From: Bacteroidota bacterium
Lineage (GTDB): Bacteria; Bacteroidota; Ignavibacteria; UBA10030
DNA: 10,328 bases
NCBI GenBank assembly: GCA_003519375.1
Contig: DOWV01000307.1
Location: forward strand, 1 to 10,328
Direction: 5' to 3'
Shown here: piece after piece, positions 1 through 6,740 of the stretch
Numbering within the stretch: position 1 is the first letter of the stretch
Layout of the letters: the number at the start of each line of letters is the position of its first letter
The notes under the pieces: model-generated
What the model was told of the DNA's origin: nothing
Database searches by the model: none
The model's input: only the letters and a program-made list of their open reading frames with translations
Translations under genes and position numbers: made by a program

Positions 1-914
1 TTTTTCATCCGATAGCGGAGCGTATCTTCAGTCATTTTCAAAAAGCGAGCAGTCCGGCTTTGATTGAACTCGAACTTCCCGAGAGTCCGGAGAAGGATGC
101 CCTTTTCGATGATCTCCATTGAATTGTCGAGGGCAAAGTCCGTTCCCTCCTCAATCCGGTCGAGTATTCGGATCAGCTCAGCCTGCTCATTGACGAGCCC
201 CGCCGGAAGTTTGAAGACATCCTTGTCTCGTGAGAGCACAATGCTTCGCTCAACAAGCCGCTTCAATTCCTGGACGTTCTCTTTCCATTCTTGCCGGACC
301 AGGACTCCAATAGCGTTCGAGTCAATCACCATCCCGCTCATACCGAGATCCTTGCCGATTTCCTTGACAAAGAACTCAACCAGTTCAGGAATATCCTCAG
401 GCCGCTCACGGAGCGGTGGTATCTTGATCGTCTCCCATCGTTTGGTCTCGTCAAGAATCCCGGGGAGCACTGAGCCGTTCCGGACCGACTGGGCCAGCGG
501 GCTGCCGAGCAAGATAATAGTGCGCAGTGCTTTCCGCGATTTCCTCGCAAACGCGAGGAGATCACAGATGGACCGCTGCGCTGCAAGCCCGGATCGATCG
601 AGATCCTCCAGAATCAACGTCGTACCATCGACTATTTTGAAGTTTCCATGATCCGGAGCAACCGGATTGATGAACTCGCCGGAAACGATTGCCGATTCAA
701 CGAGTTTTTTCACCAAGCTGGGATCGGTGCTTGCGACATTCAATCGGACATAAGGCTTTCGGGCGTCCTTGCTTTCGAGGTGAATGGCCTCAGCCACAAG
801 GCCCTTCCCCACTCCTTCCTCACCTATGATGACAACACTTTTTCTTCCCTTGGACAGTCCTCGGACTTCTTCTCTCAGTCGTTTGGTGCTTGGGCTTGTG
901 CCGATTATTTGCAT
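1..914 (-). CDS. Degenerate sigma-54 activator-type AAA+ regulator with Fis HTH, partial (runs off left edge)
   Basis: The 304 visible codons give an AAA+ domain of the NtrC family starting almost at residue 1, with no N-terminal receiver or sensor domain. Visible motifs: Walker A GEEGVGKG (31-38), a Walker-B-like ILED (101-104, acidic pair in reversed order compared with the usual DE), PPLRERPEDIP (167-176), the WKENVQEL helix (210-217), and a C-terminal Fis-type helix-turn-helix NQSRTARFLKMTEDTLRYRM (284-303). The GAFTGA loop that contacts sigma-54 is absent (GEFINPVAPDHGNF at 79-92 stands in its place). The FRxDLYYRL arginine-finger segment reads VLPGILDETKRW (149-160), and the sensor II Arg of GNxREL is Gln. 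The Fis domain implies DNA binding, so it is likely a regulator that does not use sigma-54 in the normal way. The start at 914 has AAGG about 9 bases upstream and lies 12 bases after the membrane-protein gene, suggesting cotranscription. Target genes are unknown. Confidence 0.85.
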   Translation of the reverse strand, partial: MQIIGTSPSTKRLREEVRGLSKGRKSVVIIGEEGVGKGLVAEAIHLESKDARKPYVRLNVASTDPSLVKKLVESAIVSGEFINPVAPDHGNFKIVDGTTLILEDLDRSGLAAQRSICDLLAFARKSRKALRTIILLGSPLAQSVRNGSVLPGILDETKRWETIKIPPLRERPEDIPELVEFFVKEIGKDLGMSGMVIDSNAIGVLVRQEWKENVQELKRLVERSIVLSRDKDVFKLPAGLVNEQAELIRILDRIEEGTDFALDNSMEIIEKGILLRTLGKFEFNQSRTARFLKMTEDTLRYRMK

Positions 915-926
915 GAGTTCTTACCT

Positions 927-1397
927 TCAATGTGATCTTGGATGTTTCGCATTGGTGGCCGCGTCTTCACGCCGTTCACCTCGAATCAGGAATCTTCTAT
1001 CTAAATCTGATCCGTTCACAAACTGCCTGATTACCCAATTATCTACTACGTCGCGCCAGCGGGTAATTCGACTCGCCTCTTGGGTAAGCTGCGTTTCATA
1101 ATAGACGCCTTCAACACTATTTACAAATGCATATCTTAGGCCAAACAAATACACAAGCGGAAGCATCACCCCAAGCGATATGAATCCTCCGACTCTCATG
1201 AAAGCTACCGCGATATCCCAAGAATTGACATTCATAAAATAGTAGAAATGGATTGCCTCCAACATGCAGTACAACAAGACACACCAAGCTATCTTTTCAA
1301 GGTATGCGCTTCCAGGCGGATCCCTGAAATATCTGAGGGCGAAAACCCGATCATAAACACAACTGTAAAAACACTTATCAGAGCACACGATCGCCAC
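927..1397 (-). CDS. C-terminal part of a frameshifted multi-pass membrane protein
   Basis: This frame carries the end of the membrane protein that begins at 2113. It overlaps the upstream frame by 109 bases, and the convincing part begins around VFALRYFRDPPGSAYLEK (from about residue 18). It holds two clear hydrophobic segments: IAWCVLLYCMLEAIHFYYFM (residues 36-55) and a longer one ending LPLVYLFGL (about 62-86). A hydrophilic tail of about 65 residues, likely cytosolic, follows. The ATG at 1397 is probably not a true start, because the first 16 residues read antisense-like filler parallel to a good helix in the other frame. The stop lies 12 bases before the AAA+ regulator gene. I recognise no family. 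If the split is an assembly error, the two parts form one protein of 395 residues; if real, the gene is broken or the halves are made separately. Confidence 0.6.
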   Translation of the reverse strand: MAIVCSDKCFYSCVYDRVFALRYFRDPPGSAYLEKIAWCVLLYCMLEAIHFYYFMNVNSWDIAVAFMRVGGFISLGVMLPLVYLFGLRYAFVNSVEGVYYETQLTQEASRITRWRDVVDNWVIRQFVNGSDLDRRFLIRGERREDAATNAKHPRSH

Positions 1398-2113
1398 AGT
1401 GGCCGCCAGAAAAGGATCGCATAGTCGTTCTCTTGAGCATAAGGGAGAATATCGACGACTCGCGTTTCAGTGAGCGTTCGGACCTCACCTCCGGTTGCGT
1501 CGGACGTTGTGAAAGCAATTTCTCCTGCAGAGGGATGCGGTCGATCATTCGCCCGGAGCTTTTCGAGAGCGTTCCATACTGCCCTTAGATCTTGCATATC
1601 CTCTGTCTCGTTCAAGAATCTTGGATTAGAAAAATAGGGGTAATATAACGGCACCCATGCGACACCCACCACTAGAAAGGTCACCAAGTACTTGCCCAGT
1701 ATCTTCGATTTTCTCCACATGCATTCGATCACAAGATAGACAACGCTTACGGATAGAGAGAGAAAGTACACAGGCATATGGTATTGGTACACCAGTGAGT
1801 GAAAATCTATGTCACGGAATTCCACCCATTTCGGAATTATCAACTGCAAAGGCCCCACCACACCGTTTCCCAAAAAGAGGATGCAAAAATTCAAGAACAC
1901 CGCACGACTCCCAGCATATTTCTCACTTCGAAATAGGAAAAGAGAGATGGTGCCTAGTAGCGAACTAGTAGCCGTGATCAAGGGGATGTATACTTTTTCC
2001 CACCTAAAATCCGGTTCCAGCACGACGGCCACGATAGTCAGTCCGACCGGCACGAGCGACCAAAGGAACAGCTTAAGAAAGGCTTTCAATACCAAGTGAA
2101 CTCGGATTGTCAT
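1289..2113 (-). CDS. N-terminal part of a frameshifted multi-pass membrane protein
   Basis: No family recognised. Hydrophobic segments lie at about residues 9-32, 42-61, 70-93, 112-132, 139-160 and 234-257. Positive residues sit after segments 2 (RSEKYAGSR) and 4 (MWRKSKILGK). By the positive-inside rule the N-terminus is cytoplasmic, and the roughly 70-residue hydrophilic stretch 161-233 lies in the periplasm. The last residues (SPSDISGIRLEAHTLKR) are hydrophilic, arise after the apparent frameshift near 1341-1350, and are probably not native. With the downstream frame the protein would have eight helices and a cytosolic C-terminus. The ATG at 2113 has AAAGGA about 10 bases upstream. The gene is first in a leftward unit with the AAA+ regulator, so it could be a membrane sensor for that regulator, but this rests on position alone. 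Confidence 0.7.
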   Translation of the reverse strand: MTIRVHLVLKAFLKLFLWSLVPVGLTIVAVVLEPDFRWEKVYIPLITATSSLLGTISLFLFRSEKYAGSRAVFLNFCILFLGNGVVGPLQLIIPKWVEFRDIDFHSLVYQYHMPVYFLSLSVSVVYLVIECMWRKSKILGKYLVTFLVVGVAWVPLYYPYFSNPRFLNETEDMQDLRAVWNALEKLRANDRPHPSAGEIAFTTSDATGGEVRTLTETRVVDILPYAQENDYAILFWRPLWRSCALISVFTVVFMIGFSPSDISGIRLEAHTLKR

Positions 2114-2464
2114 GGACTACTCATCCTTTGCAAAGGGCCTGACTGCAGTCGGTTAGTGAAATGCAAAGAAATCTCTATACGAACAGGCCTGTGGCAATGT
2201 AATTCGTAGGTCGTTGCTTTTCAAGTCTTTTCACGCCTCATTTCCGAAATAATGCGGATTGCAAATCGAATGCTCTGACGGATGTGCCTCCCGGGAGCTG
2301 GAGGATCGGACTTCCTCGCTCTCTTGACCATTTCTGCTCACTTTCCGACCGCGGATTTTTCTCAGTCCTGAGGGAAATTCCATTGCCATTTCTGACACTC
2401 GAAAAGAATGAAGCCCCTCAATTAGCGAAATCAGCTCAGTTTTGGAGATTGTACCGCTGGCATA
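2114..2464. other. Divergent intergenic region with short palindromes; no supported gene
   Basis: This stretch separates the leftward membrane-protein/AAA+ unit from the rightward sulfur operon and must hold promoters for at least one of them. Perfect short palindromes seen are CCTTTGCAAAGG (2125-2136, overlapping the ribosome binding site of the leftward gene), GACTGCAGTC (2141-2150) and ACAGGCCTGT (2183-2192). They could be operators or chance. A half site CTTGAC occurs at 2323-2328, resembling the arm of the large palindrome at 2465-2492. A minus-strand frame of 107 codons crosses the region (2554 down to 2231), but its first part is antisense to the MerR coding start and I see no domain in it. 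No RNA gene or terminator was recognised. Confidence 0.5.
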
Positions 2465-2478
2465 TTTCTTGACATTTG
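2448..2478 (+). promoter_or_regulatory. Possible Bacteroidota-style promoter for the rightward operon
   Basis: ATTG at 2448-2451 and GACATTTG at 2471-2478 are separated by 19 bases. This resembles the Bacteroidota arrangement of a -33 TTG box and a -7 TAnnTTTG box (the second box has one mismatch). Transcription would then begin near 2485, inside the 28-bp palindrome, and would favour translation from ATG 2497 rather than ATG 2482. If the host uses ordinary sigma-70 boxes this match means little, so it is offered weakly. Confidence 0.22.
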
Positions 2479-2492
2479 TGAATGTCAAGAAA
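2465..2492. promoter_or_regulatory. 28-bp perfect inverted repeat, HAIR-like operator at the regulator start
   Basis: The arms TTTCTTGACATT (2465-2476) and AATGTCAAGAAA (2481-2492) are exact reverse complements across the 4-base spacer TGTG. The core CTTGA...TCAAG resembles HAIR, the inverted repeat bound by HspR-type MerR regulators (CTTGAGT, 7 bases, ACTCAAG). The adjacent gene encodes an HspR-like MerR protein. Position over the start of the operon fits autorepression. The element has no U-run and sits upstream of or at the start codon, so it is not a terminator. Confidence 0.7.
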
Positions 2493-2961
2493 GAAAATGA
2501 GAGAATCCAAGGAAATTCCAACGATACAGGATCCCCAAGCTCCGGTCTATTCAATCGGGACCGTCGCTCGCATGATCGGAGTCTCCGTCTTCACGCTCAG
2601 AATGTACGAGCGCGAAGGCCTCATACTCGCCGAGAAATCTGAATCGAACCAGCGGCGCTACAGCCAGAACGACATCGAACGGCTAAAATGCATCCGCCGT
2701 GCTATCACGGAACAGAAATTCGGGATCGCAGGCATCAGGACAATCTTCTCCATGATCCCCTGCTGGAACATCGTCCAGTGCTCAGAAAATGACAGAAAGA
2801 ATTGCGAGGCGTATAGGGGCCACTCGGGACCTTGCTGGTCGCTGAAGCATTTGAATAACACCTGCACCGCACGGACGTGCCGGGATTGCACTGTCTATAA
2901 GGACTTCGCCGATTGCGGCAAAGTCAAACAGAGCATCGTCAACATCTCGCCTGCACCCTAG
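2482..2961 (+). CDS. MerR-family (HspR-like) regulator with cysteine-rich two-CW-like C-terminal domain
   Basis: Residues 22-90 form a MerR winged helix of the HspR type: VYSIGTVARMIGVSVFTLRM, YEREGL (42-47), RRYSQNDIERL (58-68) and GIAGIRTIF (81-89). The rest is a cysteine-rich tail with Cys94, 100, 108, 118, 128, 133, 136 and 145 (plus Cys70). Its pattern CWx4C ... PCW ... C ... CxxCxxYK resembles the two-CW cysteine domain seen in anaerobe signalling proteins. This suggests binding of a metal or Fe-S cluster, or sensing of redox or sulfur state; that is inference. The gene starts the sulfur operon, 26 bases before the molybdenum subunit, and probably controls it. ATG 2482 overlaps the 28-bp palindrome and lacks a ribosome site. 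ATG 2497 (Met6) follows AAGAAAG and may be the true start, giving 154 residues. Confidence 0.88.
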   Translation: MSRKKMRESKEIPTIQDPQAPVYSIGTVARMIGVSVFTLRMYEREGLILAEKSESNQRRYSQNDIERLKCIRRAITEQKFGIAGIRTIFSMIPCWNIVQCSENDRKNCEAYRGHSGPCWSLKHLNNTCTARTCRDCTVYKDFADCGKVKQSIVNISPAP

Positions 2962-2987
2962 CGAAGACAATAAGACATCAGACCGAT

Positions 2988-5180
2988 ATGAACTCCCTCT
3001 CGCGACGAAGATTCCTCAAACTGTCAGCCGGAACGATCAGCCTGGCTGCTGCAGGCTATGCCCTGTCGGCACGGGAACTAAAGGCGCCGGCGGAAAAGAA
3101 GCGCGGCATACAGAAAATCCCGACCTATTGCGATATCTGCTTCTGGAAATGCGGCGCCATCGCATACCTCAAGGACGGCGAACTCTGGAAGGTCGAAGGA
3201 AACCCCGACGATCCCCTCTCCCGCGGACGCCTCTGCCCCCGCGGCACGGGCGGCGTCGGAGCTCACACGGATCCCGACCGCCTCCGCGCACCGCTTATCC
3301 GCAAACAGCAACGCGGCGAGGAAATCTGGCAGGAAGTCACATGGGACGAGGCGCTCAGCTATATCGCCGAGAAGATGCAAACGATCAAAGCCGCCTACGG
3401 GCCCGAAGCGGTTGCCCTCTTCAGCCACGGCATCGGCGGGAATTTCCTCAAACATACCATAAAAGCATTTGGCTCGCCTAATATTACCGCACCCTCATTC
3501 GCCCAATGCCGCGGCCCGCGTGATGTCGGTTTCCGGCTTACATTCGGCGAAGATGTCAGCTCGCCCGAGCGCACCGACATCAAGAACGCGAAATGCCTCG
3601 TCCTGATAGGCAGCCACCTGGGCGAGAACATGCACAACAGCCAGGTGCAGGAGTTTGCAGACGCAATCGAGAACCGGGCATCCATCATTGTCGTCGACCC
3701 CCGGTACTCCGTAGCAGCGAGCAAAGCCAAGTATTATCTGCCGATCAAAGCAGGCACCGATCTTGCCCTGATACTTGCATGGATGAATGTCATTGTCAAG
3801 GAAGGTCTGTACGACAAAGAGTATGTCACCAAGTACGGATTTGGATTCGATCAGTTCGCTTCGCTCATCAGTCGGAACACGCCGGAATGGGCCTATCCAC
3901 AAACGGGCATCGAGCCGGAAGTGATCCGGGAAACCGCCCGGGAGATGGCGAGATACAAACCTGCAACGCTCGTCCATCCGGGCCGGCACGTAACGTGGTA
4001 CGGCGATGACGCTCAGAGAAGCCGCGCCATCGCACTTCTGAATGCGCTTCTGGGAAGCTGGGGACGCAGAGGAGGATTTTATTATCCGGTCAGCATGGAC
4101 GTCCCTCCCTATCCTTATCCGGAATACCCGAAGCCGGCGAAACCGAAGGTCGATAATCCCAATAACAAGTATCCCTTCGCGCATGAAACGATCACAACCG
4201 GCATCCGTGACGCAACTCTGACAGGCTCACCGTATCCCGTTAAAGGTTGGCTGGTGTATGCAACCAACCTTCTTCACGCTCTGCCGAACGAACAGGAAAC
4301 GATCAAGGCGATACAGAACCTCGATCTGCTGGTCGTCGTGGACGTGATCCCGAGCGAAATCGCAGGCTGGGCTGACGTCGTTCTGCCCGAATCGGTTTAT
4401 TTGGAACGGCACGACGATCTGAATGTCGAGTGGTTCAGAGAGCCGTTCATCGCATTGCGCCAGCCGGTCATCGATTCTCCTCACGACCAGAAGCCGAACT
4501 GGTGGATCGCAAAAGAACTCGCGAACAAGCTCGGTCTGTCAAAGTTCTTTCCCTGGGAATCGATAGAAGATTACTTCCGGCAGCGCCTCTCCGCAGGCGG
4601 GTACAGCTATGAAGCATTAAAAAAGAAGGGAATCATCAGGGGAAAACAGCAACCGATCTATTTCGACGAAGGCGTCCCGGCAGAATTCCCGACGCCGTCA
4701 GGCAAGATCGAATTCTACTCGCTGCAGTTGCAAAAAGCGGGATTCGATGCGGTCCCCAAATTCAATGCTCCTGACTCGGGCCCGCCGGGGTCGTTCCGCC
4801 TCCTGTACGGCAGAGCTCCCGTCCATTCCTTCAGCCGGACACACACAAACCGCATCCTGTCCGATATGATGGATGAGAATGAGGTCTGGGTGAATTCGGA
4901 CATTGCCGAGCGCCTGGGACTCGCGAGCGGTCAATATGTGACGCTAAGGAACCAGGACGGAGTGGTCAGCACAAAGATAAAAGTCAAAGCGACCGAACGA
5001 ATCAGACCTGATTGCGTGTATATGGTCCATGGATTCGGTCATACTGCAAAGGGGCTCAAGCACGCATATCGAAAAGGCGCCAGCGACGCGCAGCTCATCA
5101 CGCGCTACATAACCGATCCCCTTATGGGAGGAACGGGGATGAACGTCAATTTCGTCACACTTGAACCGGCGGAGGCATAG
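2988..5180 (+). CDS. psrA: Tat-exported molybdopterin oxidoreductase, thiosulfate/polysulfide reductase catalytic subunit type
   Basis: A catalytic subunit of the DMSO-reductase superfamily, 730 residues. The start at 2988 is chosen because the twin-arginine signal SRRRFLKLSAG (5-15) and a hydrophobic stretch to about residue 27 follow directly; a frame extension to 2913 would bury the signal. The N-terminal [4Fe-4S] ligands are Cys48, Cys51, Cys55 and Cys83 (CxxCxxxC then LCPRG). Cys174 in FAQCRG is the probable molybdenum ligand. VVDPRYS (235-241) and the segment from LPIKAGTDLALI (251-262) match molybdopterin-binding regions, and a C-terminal dinucleotide-binding domain covers about 605-725. 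The enzyme likely reduces a sulfur oxyanion or polysulfide in the periplasm with electrons from the next two gene products. Polysulfide, thiosulfate, tetrathionate or arsenate cannot be separated by reading alone, so the symbol states the subfamily look. The ribosome site is weak. Confidence 0.9.
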   Translation: MNSLSRRRFLKLSAGTISLAAAGYALSARELKAPAEKKRGIQKIPTYCDICFWKCGAIAYLKDGELWKVEGNPDDPLSRGRLCPRGTGGVGAHTDPDRLRAPLIRKQQRGEEIWQEVTWDEALSYIAEKMQTIKAAYGPEAVALFSHGIGGNFLKHTIKAFGSPNITAPSFAQCRGPRDVGFRLTFGEDVSSPERTDIKNAKCLVLIGSHLGENMHNSQVQEFADAIENRASIIVVDPRYSVAASKAKYYLPIKAGTDLALILAWMNVIVKEGLYDKEYVTKYGFGFDQFASLISRNTPEWAYPQTGIEPEVIRETAREMARYKPATLVHPGRHVTWYGDDAQRSRAIALLNALLGSWGRRGGFYYPVSMDVPPYPYPEYPKPAKPKVDNPNNKYPFAHETITTGIRDATLTGSPYPVKGWLVYATNLLHALPNEQETIKAIQNLDLLVVVDVIPSEIAGWADVVLPESVYLERHDDLNVEWFREPFIALRQPVIDSPHDQKPNWWIAKELANKLGLSKFFPWESIEDYFRQRLSAGGYSYEALKKKGIIRGKQQPIYFDEGVPAEFPTPSGKIEFYSLQLQKAGFDAVPKFNAPDSGPPGSFRLLYGRAPVHSFSRTHTNRILSDMMDENEVWVNSDIAERLGLASGQYVTLRNQDGVVSTKIKVKATERIRPDCVYMVHGFGHTAKGLKHAYRKGASDAQLITRYITDPLMGGTGMNVNFVTLEPAEA

Positions 5181-5182
5181 CC

Positions 5183-5722
5183 ATGGCACGATTCGGCATG
5201 GTCATCGACACGGCCAAATGTGTCGGGTGCATGGACTGCGTGGTGGCATGCAAGACGGAGAACGGCGTCCCCGAAGGATTCAACCGTGATTGGATCACTC
5301 AGGACGTGGCCGGCAAGTATCCCACGCTCCACATGGAAATCCGAAGCGAACGGTGCAATCAGTGCGAAAATCCTCCGTGCGTCTATTGCTGCCCCACAGG
5401 TGCCAGCCATGTGCACGATTTCGGCGGCGTGGTCCTTGTGGAACATGGCATGTGCATCGGCTGCAAGGCGTGCCTGGCGTCATGTCCGTACGACGCACGT
5501 TTCATTCATCCTGATGGTTACGCGGACAAGTGTACCTTCTGCATCCACAGAGTGGAGAAGGGTCTGGATCCGGCCTGCGTTTCTGTCTGCCCGACCCATT
5601 GCATGACATTCGGCGATCTTGAAGATCCCAACAGTACCGTTTCAAGGCTTCTGACCTCGCGGAAATACCACACTTTGATTCCCGAGACAGGAACGAAGCC
5701 GCATGTTTATTATCTGGTCTAG
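5183..5722 (+). CDS. psrB: Four-cluster ferredoxin-type electron-transfer subunit (PsrB/NrfC/DmsB-like)
   Basis: This 179-residue protein carries four cysteine quartets for four [4Fe-4S] clusters: Cys13/16/19/23, Cys58/61/66/70, Cys91/94/97/101 and Cys117/120/132/136. The 11-residue gap between the second and third ligand of the last quartet is typical of PsrB, PhsB and DmsB. It should move electrons from the membrane subunit to the molybdenum subunit. It has no signal of its own, so it probably crosses the membrane in complex with the Tat-exported catalytic subunit, as in related enzymes. The start has GGAGG at 5171-5175, inside the end of the preceding gene, and lies 2 bases after its stop, so the two are translationally linked. 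Confidence 0.93.
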   Translation: MARFGMVIDTAKCVGCMDCVVACKTENGVPEGFNRDWITQDVAGKYPTLHMEIRSERCNQCENPPCVYCCPTGASHVHDFGGVVLVEHGMCIGCKACLASCPYDARFIHPDGYADKCTFCIHRVEKGLDPACVSVCPTHCMTFGDLEDPNSTVSRLLTSRKYHTLIPETGTKPHVYYLV

Positions 5723-5730
5723 GGGCGAGA

Positions 5731-6681
5731 ATGCACGAACTGACAACAACGCGCCATAACGAGCTGGTCGATCCCCTGCTCCATATCTGGGGATGGGAGA
5801 TTCCGGTTTATCTTTTCATCGGCGGGCTCGTGGCCGGCATTATGATCATATCGGGCTATTTCACGCTCAAGCACCAGTTCAAGAAGAATGTCTTCAGCAG
5901 CTTCTATCTGCCGCACATCAGCCTGATTCTCCTCTCCCTCGGCATGTTCTCGCTCTTTCTCGACCTCGAGCACAAACTTTATGTTTGGAGACTCTACACC
6001 ACATTCAAGGTCGCGTCACCCATGTCATGGGGCGCCTGGATCCTGGTTTTGGTTTACCCGGCTCTCTGGCTGAATACACTCATCCGTATTCCCGACCGCT
6101 TTAAAGGCATCATCCCGATCTTCGACCGCCTCTCGACGCGGATCAACGAACATCCGTTTCTCATCAAGAACATCGGCGTTCTCAACATGCTGCTGGGAAC
6201 ACTTCTCGGAATGTACACCGGCGTGCTGTTGAGCTCCATAGGAGCCCGTCCGCTTTGGAATAGTGCGATGCTTTGGATGCTGTTCTTAGTATCGGGGCTT
6301 TCGTCCGCCGCGGCATTCGTACACCTCATTGCGAAGGACAAATACGAGCGACAACTTCTCGCCAAGGCAGATAACGCATTCCTCACACTAGAGATTTTCG
6401 TCATCGGCGGATTCATCAGCGGCCTTCTCACGTCGACGTCGGTTCACATTGAGGCGGCACGACTCCTTCTCGACGGTCCATTTGCCGCCGCATTCTGGGT
6501 CTTCGTTATCGCGCTCGGAATTGTCATACCTCTCTTCCTGCAGCTTCTTGCGGTCAATGAAAAGGTAAGGCATACGCCCATCCCTCCGCTCCTTGTGCTC
6601 TCGGGAGGACTCATCCTCAGGTTCGTCATCGTGTATGCCGGGCAATACAGTCATTATATGCATCAGGTGTTCGGGCGATAG
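5731..6681 (+). CDS. psrC: NrfD/PsrC-family membrane quinol-oxidising subunit
   Basis: A 316-residue integral membrane protein with about eight helices (near residues 24-45, 60-78, 98-117, 145-168, 180-202, 218-236, 250-273 and 287-305). NrfD-family features are the start HNELVDPLLHIWGWEIPVYLFIGG region (10-32), SPMSWGAW (96-103), GMYTGVLLS (160-168) and RFVIVYAGQ (297-305). No heme-ligand pattern is evident, as expected for this family. It should anchor the complex and pass electrons from menaquinol to the Fe-S subunit. It lies 8 bases after psrB, with AGGGGCGAG in front of the ATG. The three genes psrA-psrB-psrC form the classical order of a complex iron-sulfur molybdoenzyme. Confidence 0.92.
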   Translation: MHELTTTRHNELVDPLLHIWGWEIPVYLFIGGLVAGIMIISGYFTLKHQFKKNVFSSFYLPHISLILLSLGMFSLFLDLEHKLYVWRLYTTFKVASPMSWGAWILVLVYPALWLNTLIRIPDRFKGIIPIFDRLSTRINEHPFLIKNIGVLNMLLGTLLGMYTGVLLSSIGARPLWNSAMLWMLFLVSGLSSAAAFVHLIAKDKYERQLLAKADNAFLTLEIFVIGGFISGLLTSTSVHIEAARLLLDGPFAAAFWVFVIALGIVIPLFLQLLAVNEKVRHTPIPPLLVLSGGLILRFVIVYAGQYSHYMHQVFGR

Positions 6682-6728
6682 ATCAGACTCAAAGATTGGT
6701 TCACTTTCCTCGATTTCACATTGTCACT

Positions 6729-6733
6729 GGAGG
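6729..6733 (+). promoter_or_regulatory. Ribosome binding site deciding the start of the first permease gene
   Basis: GGAGG lies 7 bases before ATG 6741. An in-frame ATG at 6696 has no comparable site, so 6741 is preferred. Confidence 0.8.
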
Positions 6734-6740
6734 TCGGTCA

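Noticed and set aside
64..651. Plus-strand frame of 195 codons
   Set aside because: It lies antisense to the AAA+ regulator, whose conserved motifs settle the coding strand; its Ser/Arg-rich product has no domain.
1341..1350. Programmed -1 frameshift site in the membrane protein gene
   Set aside because: The run GGGTTTT is not in the X XXY YYZ phase of a canonical slippery heptamer, and no obvious downstream stem-loop was noticed; a base deletion or sequencing error is simpler.
2192..2206. Sigma-54 promoter candidate TGGCAA-N5-TTCG
   Set aside because: The invariant GC of the -12 element is CG here, and the neighbouring AAA+ protein lacks the sigma-54 contact loop.
2231..2554. Minus-strand frame of 107 codons in the divergent region
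   Set aside because: Its first 24 codons are antisense to the MerR coding start, no domain or clear ribosome site was seen, and its composition is low-complexity (Ser/Glu/Arg); a short real gene in the remaining part cannot be fully excluded.
2913..2987. Upstream extension of psrA by 25 codons
   Set aside because: It overlaps the MerR gene and would place the Tat signal about 30 residues inside the protein; ATG 2988 puts the twin arginines at residues 6-7.
3495..4184. Minus-strand frame of 229 codons inside psrA
   Set aside because: A shadow of the molybdoenzyme gene, which is supported by cofactor-binding motifs across the same stretch.
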